Shown piece by piece: positions 47,816 to 58,830 of a stretch of 64,000 bases of DNA. The stretch's first letter is position 1. Every line of letters begins with the position of its first letter. A program made the translations under genes and the position numbers. Origin of the DNA: Lepturacanthus savala (taxonomy: Eukaryota; Chordata; Actinopteri; Scombriformes; Trichiuridae); assembly GCA_030544235.1 (NCBI GenBank), contig CM060461.1, positions 4,019,449 through 4,083,448 on the forward strand, written 5' to 3'. The notes beneath the pieces are model-generated. The model saw only the letters and a program-made list of their open reading frames with translations. It ran no database searches and was not told the origin of the DNA.

Positions 47816-49222
47816 AGTCCTGTTGCAAATAATCATATCATATCATAATCATAATTCACATGATTGTGGGAGCTAGCATTAGCAGTGATAGCCACAATCG
47901 CAGAAAAGCAAACTGGCAAGTTGGAAGCCCTGGCAGAAAATGTTAATTCAGACTAAGTATAGTAAATGCACAAAAATGTGTGTCAGTCATGTGGGTTCAA
48001 ACACAGTGCATAGTGTTTCAGAAAAATGCCACAAAAGTGACCAGATGCTTCCAGATACAGAGCTTTCATGATATAATTAGGCAATATGCTGTATCCTTGA
48101 TCACGGGATGTTATCATACTTGATCTCATGATACATTCCCCAGCTCGCCTGTGGGGAACAGAAGTGTCTGTATTACTGCAGTGCTGTATGAGGCTCATTT
48201 ATATAGTGGAGCTCTGCTTTCTGATTTACACGCTGCTCAATTCTAAAATGTCATCAAATATCACTGTTTTCACTCTGTCAGCAGATTGTGGAATAGCGTA
48301 ATACAGATGACACTTTTGTATGTGTCTTTCATCAGAACAAGCTGTTTCAAAACCTTTTTGAGTGTTCGCGGCCTGTCGTTATAAAGACTGCCATATGTTG
48401 TATCAAGACAAGACAGACAACACATACTTTTATTTATAGGTTATATTTAGTCGAGTTCACTAACGTCATAGGTCTTGCTTTCATGCTTTTATCTATTTGC
48501 CGGTGCAGAATAATGGTTGTTAAGATTTTGATTTCAGCCTCAGAATCAAAGAATAAGAACTCTTTTGAGAACTGCAGTTTAGCAGAAACTTTCAAAAGTC
48601 AAATATTGAAAAATACACTGGAGAAAAAGTAGATTGACCTGAGCAAGACCAAGCAGTGTAGCTGCACGGCATACTCAGTTTATTCAAAACTCAGAACTTG
48701 AACACTAAATCCCAGGATTTGTGTAAAGAAAAGCCTCAGTATTTTTTTTATGGCTGTTTTAAATTATAATAAATTATTCTTTCTGGAGGTTGTCAATAGC
48801 ATGGTGGGAAAGCATAGGACAGATTGAGGCTCACCAAGAGGAAGTTCTTACAAAATGTAATAATAAAAACATAAAATTCCCATAAATAAAACTGTTCATG
48901 TGAATGGACTGAAGGGCCAAAGCAGCCTGATAGTTGGAAGAGCAAACAGTGACAACTGCCCTGATGGATGCCTCCATTATGTGTCATTAATTTCATAGAA
49001 TGATATGAACAATGACATCTGACATCGATATTTGGCCAATAGATGTCTCTTGCCCAAGCACTGGGAAGAGTTACAGCATCAGCAACATTCATCAGCTCAG
49101 CATTTGACGTCCAGCAGGTAGCAACGTGGATACAGTCAGGATGAAAGACCAGTGGCTTTGAAATATGTTAGAAAGAAAATTGCAATGTTTGACTTCAGCT
49201 TCAAATGAAAGTTATTGGTTGA
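47816..49222. other. Unassigned DNA
   Basis: AT-rich unique DNA. A tcatatcat direct duplication lies at 47834-47848. No gene recognised. Confidence 0.4.
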
Positions 49223-49245
49223 TTTTTTTTTTTTTTTTTTTTTTT
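49223..49245. repeat. Poly-T tract
   Basis: 23 consecutive T bases followed by ctggcaggtg. It resembles a splice-acceptor-like context by chance; no coding frame follows. Confidence 0.9.
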
Positions 49246-49989
49246 CTGGCAGGTGTCCAATAGCAGCTTTCAATGCAACTGTTGTTGAAGATGAACTTCC
49301 TACATGGAAAACAAGGGCACTAATTGTGCTAGACAATGGTAGATAATTTCAGTTGCTTTCAGTGATTTTCTACAATGGCCAAGCCTGACAGTGTATAGTC
49401 AGAATTATTAGGAATCTAATAACAATTAGTTATTAGTTTTTCCATTTTCTTTAGAACTTCTGGAAAGTAAAGTGTTTTTCTATGTTATGGGAGCTTCACC
49501 TTTGATCTCAAATTTTCTTTGACCCTCAATTTACTTGGATTAACTTGCATTTGAAAATACATATATTTTCATACATTAAGTTTGTGAATTCATTTTAGAT
49601 TTATATCCATTTTCCCTTTCCTTTGTTACTGGTTGACTATACATAATTATGCTGCACTTTTTAAAAATTAGTTTTGGCTCTTTGGAAGCTCTTAGGAAAC
49701 AATTCTGCTGACATAAGCATCAAATAAAATATTCTTGCATTATTTTCTTCTCATGTAAGTATCAATGCACTGCTGCCAATACTCAATCATTCTTTGGCGG
49801 TGGAGGAATGTGTTCTGCGCATCAATCATGTCCAAAATCTATATTTTATATTTAAAGCCCATTTAATACAAAATTTTGACACTTGAATTCCAATCGCTCA
49901 TTTGGAGCCAAAAGTCATGTCACCTCTCACCTATAGGTCACTAATCTCCTGCCACAGGACTTCTCAGGACTGTCCCTTCATTAAATCAG
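49246..49989. other. Unassigned AT-rich DNA
   Basis: No gene or repeat recognised. Confidence 0.4.
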
Positions 49990-50560
49990 GTCATTTGTCC
50001 CTTTATTTAAAACCCATTCAATAGGCCAGCCATTTAGTCACAACACGCACTTAGTCTTTACTGAAAAATACAAAGGAGTCTCCATCTAACCGAGAGGCTA
50101 TTGCTGATTACAAAATCCATGAAGAAAAGCATTTCTCTCCCTGCGTCTGAACCTGTATTGATTGAATGAGGGACTATTTGTTTGAAATGATAGAAATGAT
50201 TACATGGCCTCTGATCATGCTACAGTATTGCATAGGGTGTGATTCATGGATAATCCATCAGGCTACATGTTTTTACAAGATAATATTGGATTTGGGAAGC
50301 CCCCTTATATTGGCAAGGGGCGGGGGTGAGGGGGCGGGGGCTAGAATGGGTTTACAGTGGGAAAAATGTGTGGTATAGTGATTGCAGATTCAAACAGCAA
50401 TTTGATGATGGCGGCAAATCTGAAGTTCATTTCTCATAACTGCTGGACTGCCATATGCATTATTTTGACCATAAACAAACTTAATGCCCCACAGTGTATT
50501 TTGCTAAATGAGGTGAATTACCATTAGGAAATAGCCTCCTAGTCTCTGGTATTGAGTGGT
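49990..50560. promoter_or_regulatory. Candidate conserved non-coding block
   Basis: Complex, repeat-poor sequence with a G-rich patch (50317-50340) and words such as tattgattgaatgaggg, catggataatccatcagg and gtgaattaccattagg. Regulatory role is inferred from texture. Confidence 0.3.
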
Positions 50561-51639
50561 ATTATTGAGTAAATGTGATAACAGATAATACAATCAGAAT
50601 AGCTACAACTGCATGTGTAACATCTACCAGTGTTCATAAATTGTTTCTCTCACTGAACCATCTCATTGAACTTCTCATCTGTGTTTGTTCATGAAATAAG
50701 TCACTATGTAGTTTCTCTTTCCATATTAAACTTCCTGTCTTTGCATTTTATTCATGCATGAACTAAAGCTGAGAACTGACAGGAAGATTTCTGAAACCTT
50801 CAAAGAAAGTGCTCATAACTATTCACGTATACATAGGTAAATAATTAGAAATATAGTTTCTGTAATTATTTGATGCAGCTTGCCAAGTTTACAAATCTCA
50901 TGGGATCACAAGCATATCTAGAAGTTAAATTTAAGCATGTGTACCTTTACAAAGGCCAATAGTCAGTATTCTATCTGACAAGCAAATATGCAAGTATAAC
51001 CAATACATGTGGCTGTATTTGCAGTGATTAGAATTGTGCCTAACTGAACGACCAGGGCAGAATTCTGTCAACTGCACATTCAACTCAGAATATTCAATTG
51101 ACTGGCAGCAATTAATAAGTACTTTGACAATTGTTGTTCAAAGTTCATCAGTGGGGTCTACCCTCAAAATTAATGGGGCTCTACACCCTACCACAAAGCC
51201 TCAGGAAAATCGGCCCAGTAGATTTCTATAATTGTATTAGTGTAATGCTAATTCTGTCAAAGTACTATCTTCTCTGTGTAAAATTAATTTATGTGGACAG
51301 TGATTGAAATGTCTAAACCCAGGCTTCTTAGCCATTTCAATTAATGGGATTCTAAATTTAACATATTTAAAGCAAAAACTAAGAAACATTGTAAATTACT
51401 TAAACGCAGAACACTATAATTTTTACTCCGGAAAAATTATCTGAAAGTATATTAAGCAAATGTATTTTGGCAATAACAATTTTAATTTTCTTATATTGCA
51501 TAGAATCTTTTTTCTTTCTTTTTCAAAGAAAGGAATAGAAAAAAAACTTTAATTTTTGGGGGTTGTCCAGCAGTGCTGGTCATGCAATGTAAACCAGTAG
51601 GTTAGCTAATGCTTTTTAAAGATAAAAAAGAAAGGAACC
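50561..51639. other. Unassigned DNA with a more complex patch
   Basis: AT-rich unique DNA. The patch 51031-51240 (attcaattgactggcagcaa, ttaataagtactttgac) is more complex and may be regulatory. No gene recognised. Confidence 0.35.
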
Positions 51640-51920
51640 ACTTCCTCTGGTAAACTCCTGAGTGGTGATGATGATGACTGACCAATTAGCCTGACTCATT
51701 AGCTTTCAGAGAGCATTAGAAAAATAAAGCTGTGGCAGGATGGACTCCGCTCTGAGTGTTTTTGCATTATTGATTGGGAATTAATGGAGGAAGCAGCTGT
51801 CATTAAAAGGGTAAGGGATGGCTCCAGAAAACCTTAGTAATGGCAATCTGGGCCATTTAAGAGTCAGCTAGATGGCCCGTTAACCACTTAAGGGTTGGAC
51901 CAGAGCATGAGGTGGCAAAA
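51640..51920. promoter_or_regulatory. Candidate conserved enhancer-like block
   Basis: Rich in homeodomain-type cores (gaccaattagcctgactcat, tattgattgggaattaatgg, gctgtcattaaaag) in repeat-free sequence. Words are seen; function is inferred. Confidence 0.35.
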
Positions 51921-52072
51921 TAGGAGGTTACAAAGAGCTGTAGCTGAAAGGATGGAAGCTGGATGAGCTGTTAGTGCAAACAGAGATTCTGCATAACTAA
52001 AATCCACATTTTGTTATTTTGTTTTTTTTTTTCATTTTTGAAATTACAAAAGTGTTTCTGTTTCACAGACAC

Positions 52073-52330
52073 AGTATGTGCTGAGAAGTTGTTCACACTG
52101 TCGCCTCAGAGCCAGGAGGTTGAGTTGTTGTGGTGTTCTCCCTGCATTTGGACCATTTCCTCTCACAGTCCAATGACATGCAGGTTAGCCGACTCTAAAT
52201 TACCCCTGACTGTGAGTGTTGATGGTTCTCTCACTATGTGACAGACTGGCAACCTGTCTGACCTGTAATAGCCTCCTGTTTCCTGCAGTACTGCACGGAA
52301 TAATGATGACCATGTGATAAGCAAATATTA
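52073..52330 (+). mobile_element. tRNA-derived SINE (V-SINE/DANA-like), diverged copy
   Basis: Contains a recognisable head (agttgttcacactgtcgcct, agccaggaggttgag) and the body words gttctccctgcatttgg, ctctcacagtccaatgacat, gcaggttagccgactctaaa and gactggcaacctgtctgacc, matching the copy at 41655-41905. The 3' part is eroded. Confidence 0.82.
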
Positions 52331-52458
52331 TAATGTCACTATAAACTTTTGTTTTTGATCCTGGTTATACTCTTAGACTGTTGATCAAATCACATTTTAA
52401 ATGCAGAACTTTTCTCTATAGTAGAGTGTGTATGCTGTTGTATGTTGCTACTTTTATT

Positions 52459-53197
52459 TAAAGGTACAGTCTGTAACGCTTAACATCAACTAGTGGAACC
52501 AATTTAGCAGAAATTGAATATTCATAAGCAGGGCTTAATTTGAGGTGGAGCAAGTCGGAAAGTGCTCTGGAACCTCTGACGTTGGCTCCGGCAGCTATTT
52601 ATACACTATATATAGCATGCGTTGCCTACGTCTCTTTTTTGCTAGCACTGGGGAAATTCCAAAAAAAGCAAGAAAGTTTGCTGAACCACAGCCAGATCCC
52701 AAACATGGGAAGCTTGTGGTGGATGACGGTGGCCATAGAGAAGGTAGCAGATCAGTCAGCGGGAATATCCAGGATCATGGAGATCATGTGGAGACAGCTA
52801 AGGATGACAGCGAAGCTAGCGCACGTGCTACTGCACCAGTCGGAGGGAATGAGGACTGGGGTGTGCTACTTGCAAAAAAGCTGAGTCGGGATAAAACTAA
52901 TGAATAAGCTTAACCTAGGGTGACCTAGTATTACTACAATACATGCCCAGTTTATTTTCGATGTGGAGTACATGGAGCCGCTTATCCTCTGTGCTCCGGG
53001 ACCTCCCACTTTACAAATTAAGCACTGTTCATAAGTATGTTTTATAAATTAATTTATAATATACTGTAGATCCTCCTTCAGATTATTTCTGCTTAGAATG
53101 AAAAAAAAAACAAATTCTGGCTCCAGAAATGGGCTTTGGCATTTTTGGTATGTGCTCACCATTAGATGTCGCTAAAAACGACACACTATACTTTTTA
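52459..53197. repeat. Older interspersed repeat hosting a nested hAT-like element
   Basis: Left end taaaggtacagtctgtaacg and right end gacacactatactttttag are imperfect inverted repeats. They match the ends of a common fish repeat ('taaaggt.cagtgtgta...'). The flanking halves join sensibly (gaatattcataag / tatgttttata) once the inner element at 52529-53027 is removed. Confidence 0.65.
52529..53027. mobile_element. hAT-like non-autonomous element with perfect 8-bp target duplication
   Basis: Termini cagggcttaatttg (52529-52542) and caaattaagcactg (53014-53027) are inverted repeats with one mismatch and the CAG..CTG ends of hAT elements. Flanks are identical 8-mers ttcataag (52521-52528 and 53028-53035), the size of duplication that hAT transposase makes. 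The 499-bp interior holds an open frame (52545-52907) whose second half, from about FAEPQPDPKHGKLVVDDGG to its end, is hydrophilic and charged. I recognise no transposase in it. Confidence 0.93.
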
Positions 53198-53929
53198 GAT
53201 TGGAATAAGCCTTCTTGTTGCACCATCTTTAAAGTGCCCCTTGAGCCCATTTGGTAATTCAGTCATAAATAGAAAATAGTTGCCTTGTTTATGTGGTAAA
53301 CAGTAGGAATTGGGTGTAATGGCAATCAAACAACAGATCAGTAGCCCTTTGTGTATTCAACCCAGACCCTTTGTCTTCCCAGACACAGAGGCCCTGTCCA
53401 CATGATGATGGAGTTGTGTAAATCCGCCAAACCTTCATGCCGATTCCACCTTGCATAAAGACAGCTCCGGCCTTGTTGGTGACCCACTCTGGTATTTTCA
53501 AACAATGGATTCCAGAGTGGAAAGATTGGACAATGCAGATGTGGAGTTGTCATGTATACCTGGCATTGTTGCTACCTGTGATGTCACATGACCAGAAGTA
53601 GGAGCTAACAGTTGCACCATTCCAATGCTGCCTTCGCAACAAAGGTAGCCTGTGTAAAAGATTTGTTATATCCACCTTGGAACTCGTGTCCCTTTAGGGG
53701 GCTATGTAAATAAATCAATATTTCGAGATGCAATACTGACTGTTGTCAATATTTCATAAATTATCGATCATATATTATAGCTACCATTGTCGTTAATGGG
53801 CATATTTGTTTCCCATAATGCTTTGCAAGAACCTTTTAACCAAACAGAGGCTTATCCAGCTCGAAATAACTCTTCTTTTTACTGGCCGCCTATTACACCA
53901 CTTATCAGCATGGCATATGTATGAAGTCT
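53198..53929. other. Unassigned DNA with a small inverted repeat
   Basis: Contains 9-bp inverted words ccactctgg (53484-53492) and ccagagtgg (53512-53520). Frames at 53289-53553 on the minus strand overlap and look accidental. The stretch may be an unrecognised repeat. Confidence 0.35.
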
Positions 53930-54299
53930 AGTTTATACTTCTGTGTACACAGCTATGCTGTCGATGTGACGCAGACCTTCTGCATTTGAGTTTCTGTGTG
54001 AGGGAACGTGTTGGTCTGTAGAATCCATGCTTCCTCTTCACAGTGGCAACAGCACACCAGGCAAAAAAGAAGAAGAAAATCCAGCACAAGACAGAAAATT
54101 GTATCTTGTACCGGAATGGAGTGTGTGTATTTGGAGCTTGTTGATATCAAAGAGAAAAAAACTTTTATTGCAAATATTGAAGCACAGGCGACAGAGAAGC
54201 CATTTGCGGAGGCGAAATGTTCGACCACTGCGGCTGATTTGACCAATCACAGCCCATGCGGTTTGCTACAGCGTTGCTATGTACACAGAAGTATCATCT
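53930..54299. mobile_element. Putative DNA transposon remnant (Harbinger-like ends)
   Basis: The left end agtttatacttctgtgtaca, running on through cagctatgctg, is mirrored on the right by cagcgttgct (from 54269) and atgtacacagaagtatcatc. This gives about 31-bp inverted repeats with few mismatches. The 'tatacttctg.gt' terminus recalls fish PIF/Harbinger non-autonomous elements, but the superfamily is inferred. Frames inside (54008-54445) contain VYLELVDIKEKKTFIAN and similar but no recognised transposase. No clear target duplication. Confidence 0.7.
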
Positions 54300-55430
54300 G
54301 GTTTTACAACATTGCCACTCCTTATCGCTCCTTATCCCCTTGCCATGCGGTTGCAAATACTTCCGGCAATGTTGCGTGTATGGACAAAAAAAATTTGCAA
54401 AGAAAAGTCATATGTGCGCTTGTCGTGTGGATAAGACCAGAGTAATTCAGGATGTCTCAGGTGTAAATGTTACTCCAGGGGGTGGAGACAGGTCACCTGC
54501 AGCAGACAGGAGGTGTCAGGGGACAATAAGATCAAATAACCTTTGTTTGACTCCTGGGTAGGATGGTCTTCAAATATAAATGTTTCATTTAAAACCTTGA
54601 TTCATCCTCTTGATTTTTCTCCATCTAGAATGCCTGGATGCAGACTGACCTCTTTGCAAGGAAATAAACTTGTCGGCCCGCATTTTGTCTATATAGAAGC
54701 AGAAAAACTTCCACAACAAGGGTCAGAGCAGCAGATGTTCGACCAAACTTTCCAAGTACTTTCCTATTAATGAGGATCAGGTGAACCATTTAAGGTTCTA
54801 CTGAAACTGTGGCACATTTCTCAAACTAAGGGACAACTATTTAATCACCATAGAAGAATTTTAGCAGCTGCATTCTTCCTCTTTTTAAAACTCAACAATC
54901 TGTGTCCTCCACCTTGGACGATAGTCTATTAAAAACCTCAGAAAATCAGAGAATCAAAGCTGAACACACAGTTACTCATTGTATGTGGAGTGTTACTCAT
55001 TAATCAGGAGCTGCAAGGACTGCTCATGTTCCGCAGGGCTTAAAACCCAGACATGTTTTTGTCTTGGTGAAAAGCTGAGTTCGCCATTGTACTGACGATG
55101 CATTGCTGTAACATTGCTCAACAAGTTGAAAGGGGACTGTGGGCAGGTCGTTTGCGTCACAGGTGTTTGTTTTGTTTCAAACTGCATGACAGCAGCCTGC
55201 ACGGCGAGGTATAAAGACTGCATTGAGTCGCTGAGCAGTCCCATTGAGAAACAGGAAAAACAAAACAGGCAGATACTTGTAGGAGAGGAGGGCTGTGCAG
55301 AGGAATGTGTTGTAGTACATTTCACTGTCACTCACCTGTACAGACACGCAGATACACACACATGCACACATCAATATCCACATACACAAAATACAGGAAA
55401 CCTGTGTACAGTCTTTTCACAGCTATGCCC
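54300..55430. other. Unassigned DNA
   Basis: Unique DNA. The 199-codon plus frame 55114-55713 runs through the CA tract that follows and has no recognisable domain, so it is not called a gene. Confidence 0.4.
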
Positions 55431-55464
55431 ACTCACACACACACGCACACATACACACACACAC
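55431..55464. repeat. (CA)n microsatellite
   Basis: CA repeat with cgc and cat interruptions. Confidence 0.9.
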
Positions 55465-57358
55465 GGGCTCTGTTTGTGCAGCATCTTTGGCATCCAAACT
55501 GTTTGTTTTTATGACATCTGCATTGCTGACATTTTCTTGTGCATACTGGCTGTCATTTACTCCTCCATAATTACACAGCTGGCTGGAGATAGAAAGCTGT
55601 CATCTTTATTTCATTTTTTCAAGAATAGCAGCAGGAGTATGACACAAACAAACTCTGGAATGAAGGGGAATCTCAAAGCCTATAATATCAAAGTAGATGA
55701 AAACAAGGTTTAATATTTAACAAACATATTGTTTGCATGTAAGTATCAGATCAGTGAATACATTTAAGTTCCCATATGGTAGAAAAGTAGAGTTTAATTG
55801 ATTTTGGATTATAAGATCTTTAGGTGTTCTATACATATTCTATAAATTCAAAACTCTCAATTCACAGACAAATACAGACAGTCTGTATTCAGAAACTGCC
55901 TTAAATCCACCCTTCAGGACTCCCATGAAGCTGTGATGTCACAACTATACGTTCACCACCCACAACACATTCAAAGCCATTGAAATCCACCAATCAGAGG
56001 ACAGTCTGATTAATATTAACTAGTGCAGTGCCTGTAGGAAGTGTGTATTCCTATAGAAGAGGCGGAAGCTTAAGTACTTTTTTTCATGTTTGCTGAAATG
56101 AGTCTTGCATTTCAAAGAACATGAATCAATTTAGTTTTAGTCTTAGTCTTGCACCCAGTCGATTAAAAGTGGATGAAATCTTGACTGATGGTTAATGGCT
56201 TTATTCATCCAGTACTGTAATTAACCATCGTAAGAACTGAATAAAAAGGAAACAAAAGGGTCAATATTATGTTAAATTAGCAGGAAAATGCCATGGTAAC
56301 ATTTGAACCTTTTCATATAACTATATTTACCTTATTTCCCTCTCTCGACTGGTGCTTAATCTCTTTCCCCTCTCCCGATACTGCTCAAACTTTATTAACT
56401 TTCTTTTTTTGTAATTTACCACTCAGCTTTCCACATCAATATAATTTTTTCTCCAGCATAGACATCTTCAAATTATACAAATGCGACAGTTATGTTTAAA
56501 AAGTGAATAAATCAAGCGTGAATAGTATTAAGATACTCTATTTTACAGTCATATTTAGTCAACTTGTATACTTGTAACTTGTATAAAGTCCTGCCATTTT
56601 AGGCTAGATTTAGTCAACTAAATTTAAAAAGTATTTTAGACTAGTTTTGGTCAATAGTCTTTCTTTATTCTTTGACAGCATGTTGATAGTAATGTTAATC
56701 AAAATTAATCTAGGCAGGTATCTGTAACAATAGGAATTATTGTTAGGAACCTTTGTTTAGTTCCATGTGACACCACCAGAGTCACTAGACCGAGCTGAGT
56801 GTTCGCTACGTGTTAAATGTTTAATAAAGTGTGTAACCCAGCAGGTTAAAACAGTAGCAGAGAGTAGCTTCATCACCACGACACCGCATTTAGCAGTTAG
56901 CCACACCAGTGTATGCTCCTGTCTCAAACATGCACACGCACACATACACCCACACACACGCATGTGCCCCTGGCAGCAGGGTTAGGGTTTTTGATTGTAA
57001 ATTAAAAAGTCTGTGATGAAAAAAGAAATTTGATTAAGTTTTTATTTAATAAAGTGGATTTCATCTCATTTCGGGTCTTGTGTTCATCTCATTTTTATCA
57101 GGGAAAAAAACATTGTTAGCGTGAGGAATAAATTAGCAGCTAAACCAGCTAACGTCTTAGCGCGTGTTTTTTTAGAGACATTACAATACTTTCATTATGT
57201 TGGCTGCATGATTGGTGCAGGAAGAAATGGGACAACAGAGCTTTGAATTGTAATTAAGCGCTGGAAAGCAACATGAGGAAGAGCGCCATGATACAGAGCT
57301 TTAAACTGTAACAGGATACATGTTGCAGCAGGATAGTGCTGTGAAACATAAGTATGGG
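55465..57358. other. Unassigned AT-rich DNA
   Basis: Mostly AT-rich. The stretch 56735-56990, with aataaagtgtgtaacccagc and a CA-rich end, is more complex and could be a long-terminal-repeat relic, but I see no paired copy. Nothing else recognised. Confidence 0.4.
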
Positions 57359-57518
57359 ATTTTATTTATTTATTTATTTTTAAGATTTATTTGTGGCATG
57401 AATGCTTTTATTGTACAGTAGCCAGACAGGAAGTAATGGGAGAGGACTGTTTCGGCCGTGATTGAACCAGGGTCAGAAGTATTATTTGGCAAGCCCTCTA
57501 CCCCTACACCACTACAGC
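57359..57518 (-). mobile_element. tRNA-derived SINE with (TAAA)n tail
   Basis: On the minus strand a tRNA-like head reads gtggtgtaggggtagagggc (A-box-like) and later cctggttcaatcacg (B-box-like). A short body follows, with cttcctgtctggctactgta and caataaaagc, then a (taaa)n tail that appears at the left edge as tttatttatttatttatttt. This is the architecture of a Pol III-transcribed retroposon. It is not a functional tRNA gene, as no cloverleaf can be completed. Confidence 0.78.
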
Positions 57519-57874
57519 ATGATCTTAACTTTTAATAATTATGATATTTTAAATATCCATCCAAAAATGCAAAAAGAATAATATACACTGTCATGCCATG
57601 CACAAACTAAATCCAAAAGCTGAGGTTGATCTGACAGTCAGAGATACCTGAGCCACAGACACACAGACATAAAGACGCTACTTGCTTTTATAGATAGATG
57701 AGAAAGAAACAAAACGACCTGTTCTTCCTAGAGCTGCAGAGAGAAGCTCTGAGGAGATTTTACACCATATCTGGATGACCTTTCATTCTTAAAACCACAA
57801 ATATATATCATTTGGAATCGCAAAACTTCAAATATAACCCAGAAAACATGTAACATACTGGACTTTTAACAAGT
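57519..57874. other. Unassigned AT-rich DNA
   Basis: No gene or named repeat recognised. Confidence 0.4.
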
Positions 57875-57904
57875 CACATTTAGAACTTGCCAGTTCTAAA
57901 TGTG
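57875..57904. repeat. Perfect 13-bp inverted repeat (hairpin)
   Basis: cacatttagaact (57875-57887) and agttctaaatgtg (57892-57904) are exact complements with a 4-base loop (tgcc). No transposon context seen and too short for a typical microRNA precursor. Confidence 0.75.
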
Positions 57905-58079
57905 GTTATATATTATATACGCATATTTCTGTGTTCTTGCCTAAAAAACAACTATACAACTGCAGTAATTGTATGCCCAAAGATAAAATGAACAAAGAAA
58001 AACAAAGACCCTGCAGATTAACACTTTAATTTGCACATGTCAGATCAACATAAATAACCATCATTTGTATTCTCTCTGT

Positions 58080-58400
58080 ACAATGTCTTCACGGCTCTTT
58101 AGTGCTCTGTCGAATGTTTGTTTGGCCTTGATTTATTTGGCCCCCCAACTACCCTCCCCTGCCCCCTGCGCACACACACCCCGGCATCAATTCCCAGTCA
58201 TTTTAAGTACTTGGGTTCTGCCATTGACGTTTGGCCACAAATAATGACGTGCATCATTCTGGATGTACATTCATGACGGATCCCCTGTTCGCACACCTAC
58301 GCCCAGTCACATTGTAAGAACTAATGCAGCAATATGTGATCACTCCGTGACTTGAGTAATGGCTGATGAGTAACGTCCTCACTTCTCACTCCCACGACTG
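58080..58400. promoter_or_regulatory. Candidate conserved enhancer-like block
   Basis: Complex, repeat-poor sequence directly left of a very large CA tract. It holds homeodomain, CRE-half and AP-1-like words (tgacgtttggcc, aaataatgacgtgcatcatt, tccgtgacttgagtaatgg, ctgatgagtaacg). Its right-hand continuation may be the complex block at 58690-58830 beyond the repeat. Function is inferred. Confidence 0.38.
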
Positions 58401-58403
58401 ACA

Positions 58404-58413
58404 TGCACACACA

Positions 58414-58489
<76 letters not shown>

Positions 58490-58510
58490 ACACACACACA
58501 CACACACGCA

Positions 58511-58544
<34 letters not shown>
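58404..58544. repeat. (CA)n microsatellite, long
   Basis: About 140 bases of CA with occasional cat and cgc interruptions. The frames of 87 and 124 codons across it are repeat artefacts. Confidence 0.98.
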
Positions 58545-58689
58545 TTCACCATTCTTCTGCTCTTTTCACATCCTCCTCTTTCGTCCTCTATTTTACCCTC
58601 ACCCCTCCATCCCTCCCATGTCTCTCTCCCTCCATCTCTCACTTTTTCCTAATCTCTCAACAACTCCCCCCTGTCCCCCCGCCCCATCC
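58545..58689. repeat. Pyrimidine-rich low-complexity tract
   Basis: tcctcctctttcgtcctct, ctccatccctcccatgtctc and a C run around 58667-58690. It extends the simple-sequence region to the right of the CA tract. Confidence 0.85.
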
Positions 58690-58830
58690 CCCGACCAGCG
58701 GGTGCGCCCTCCAATCAATTAGTTCATGTTCTGTAATGACAGCAGCTGTGGCCTGGCAGGGCTCCTTTCGCGTTTAAGAGTGTTTTACTGCCTGCAAAAA
58801 AAATCTCTGGATGGGATGCCTCCCGGGGAG
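58690..58830. promoter_or_regulatory. Candidate conserved non-coding block
   Basis: ccaatcaattagttcatgtt, ctgtaatgacagcagctgtg and cgcgtttaagagtg include a TAATTGATTGG homeodomain/PBX-like word and a CAGCTG E-box. Short but texturally distinct. Function is inferred. Confidence 0.33.

Noticed and set aside
49223..49260. Splice-acceptor-like poly-T followed by ctggcag
   Set aside because: No protein-like frame follows; the signal comes from a simple T expansion.
55114..55713. 199-codon plus-strand open frame, the longest in the window
   Set aside because: It runs through a CA microsatellite (His/Thr repeats), changes character on either side and has no recognisable domain or splice context.
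57359..57518. Possible tRNA gene from A- and B-box-like words
   Set aside because: The words are diverged, a cloverleaf cannot be completed and a body with (TAAA)n tail follows, so it is a SINE.
58379..58777. Long open frames on both strands over the CA tract
   Set aside because: Pure microsatellite translations (His/Thr, Cys/Val).
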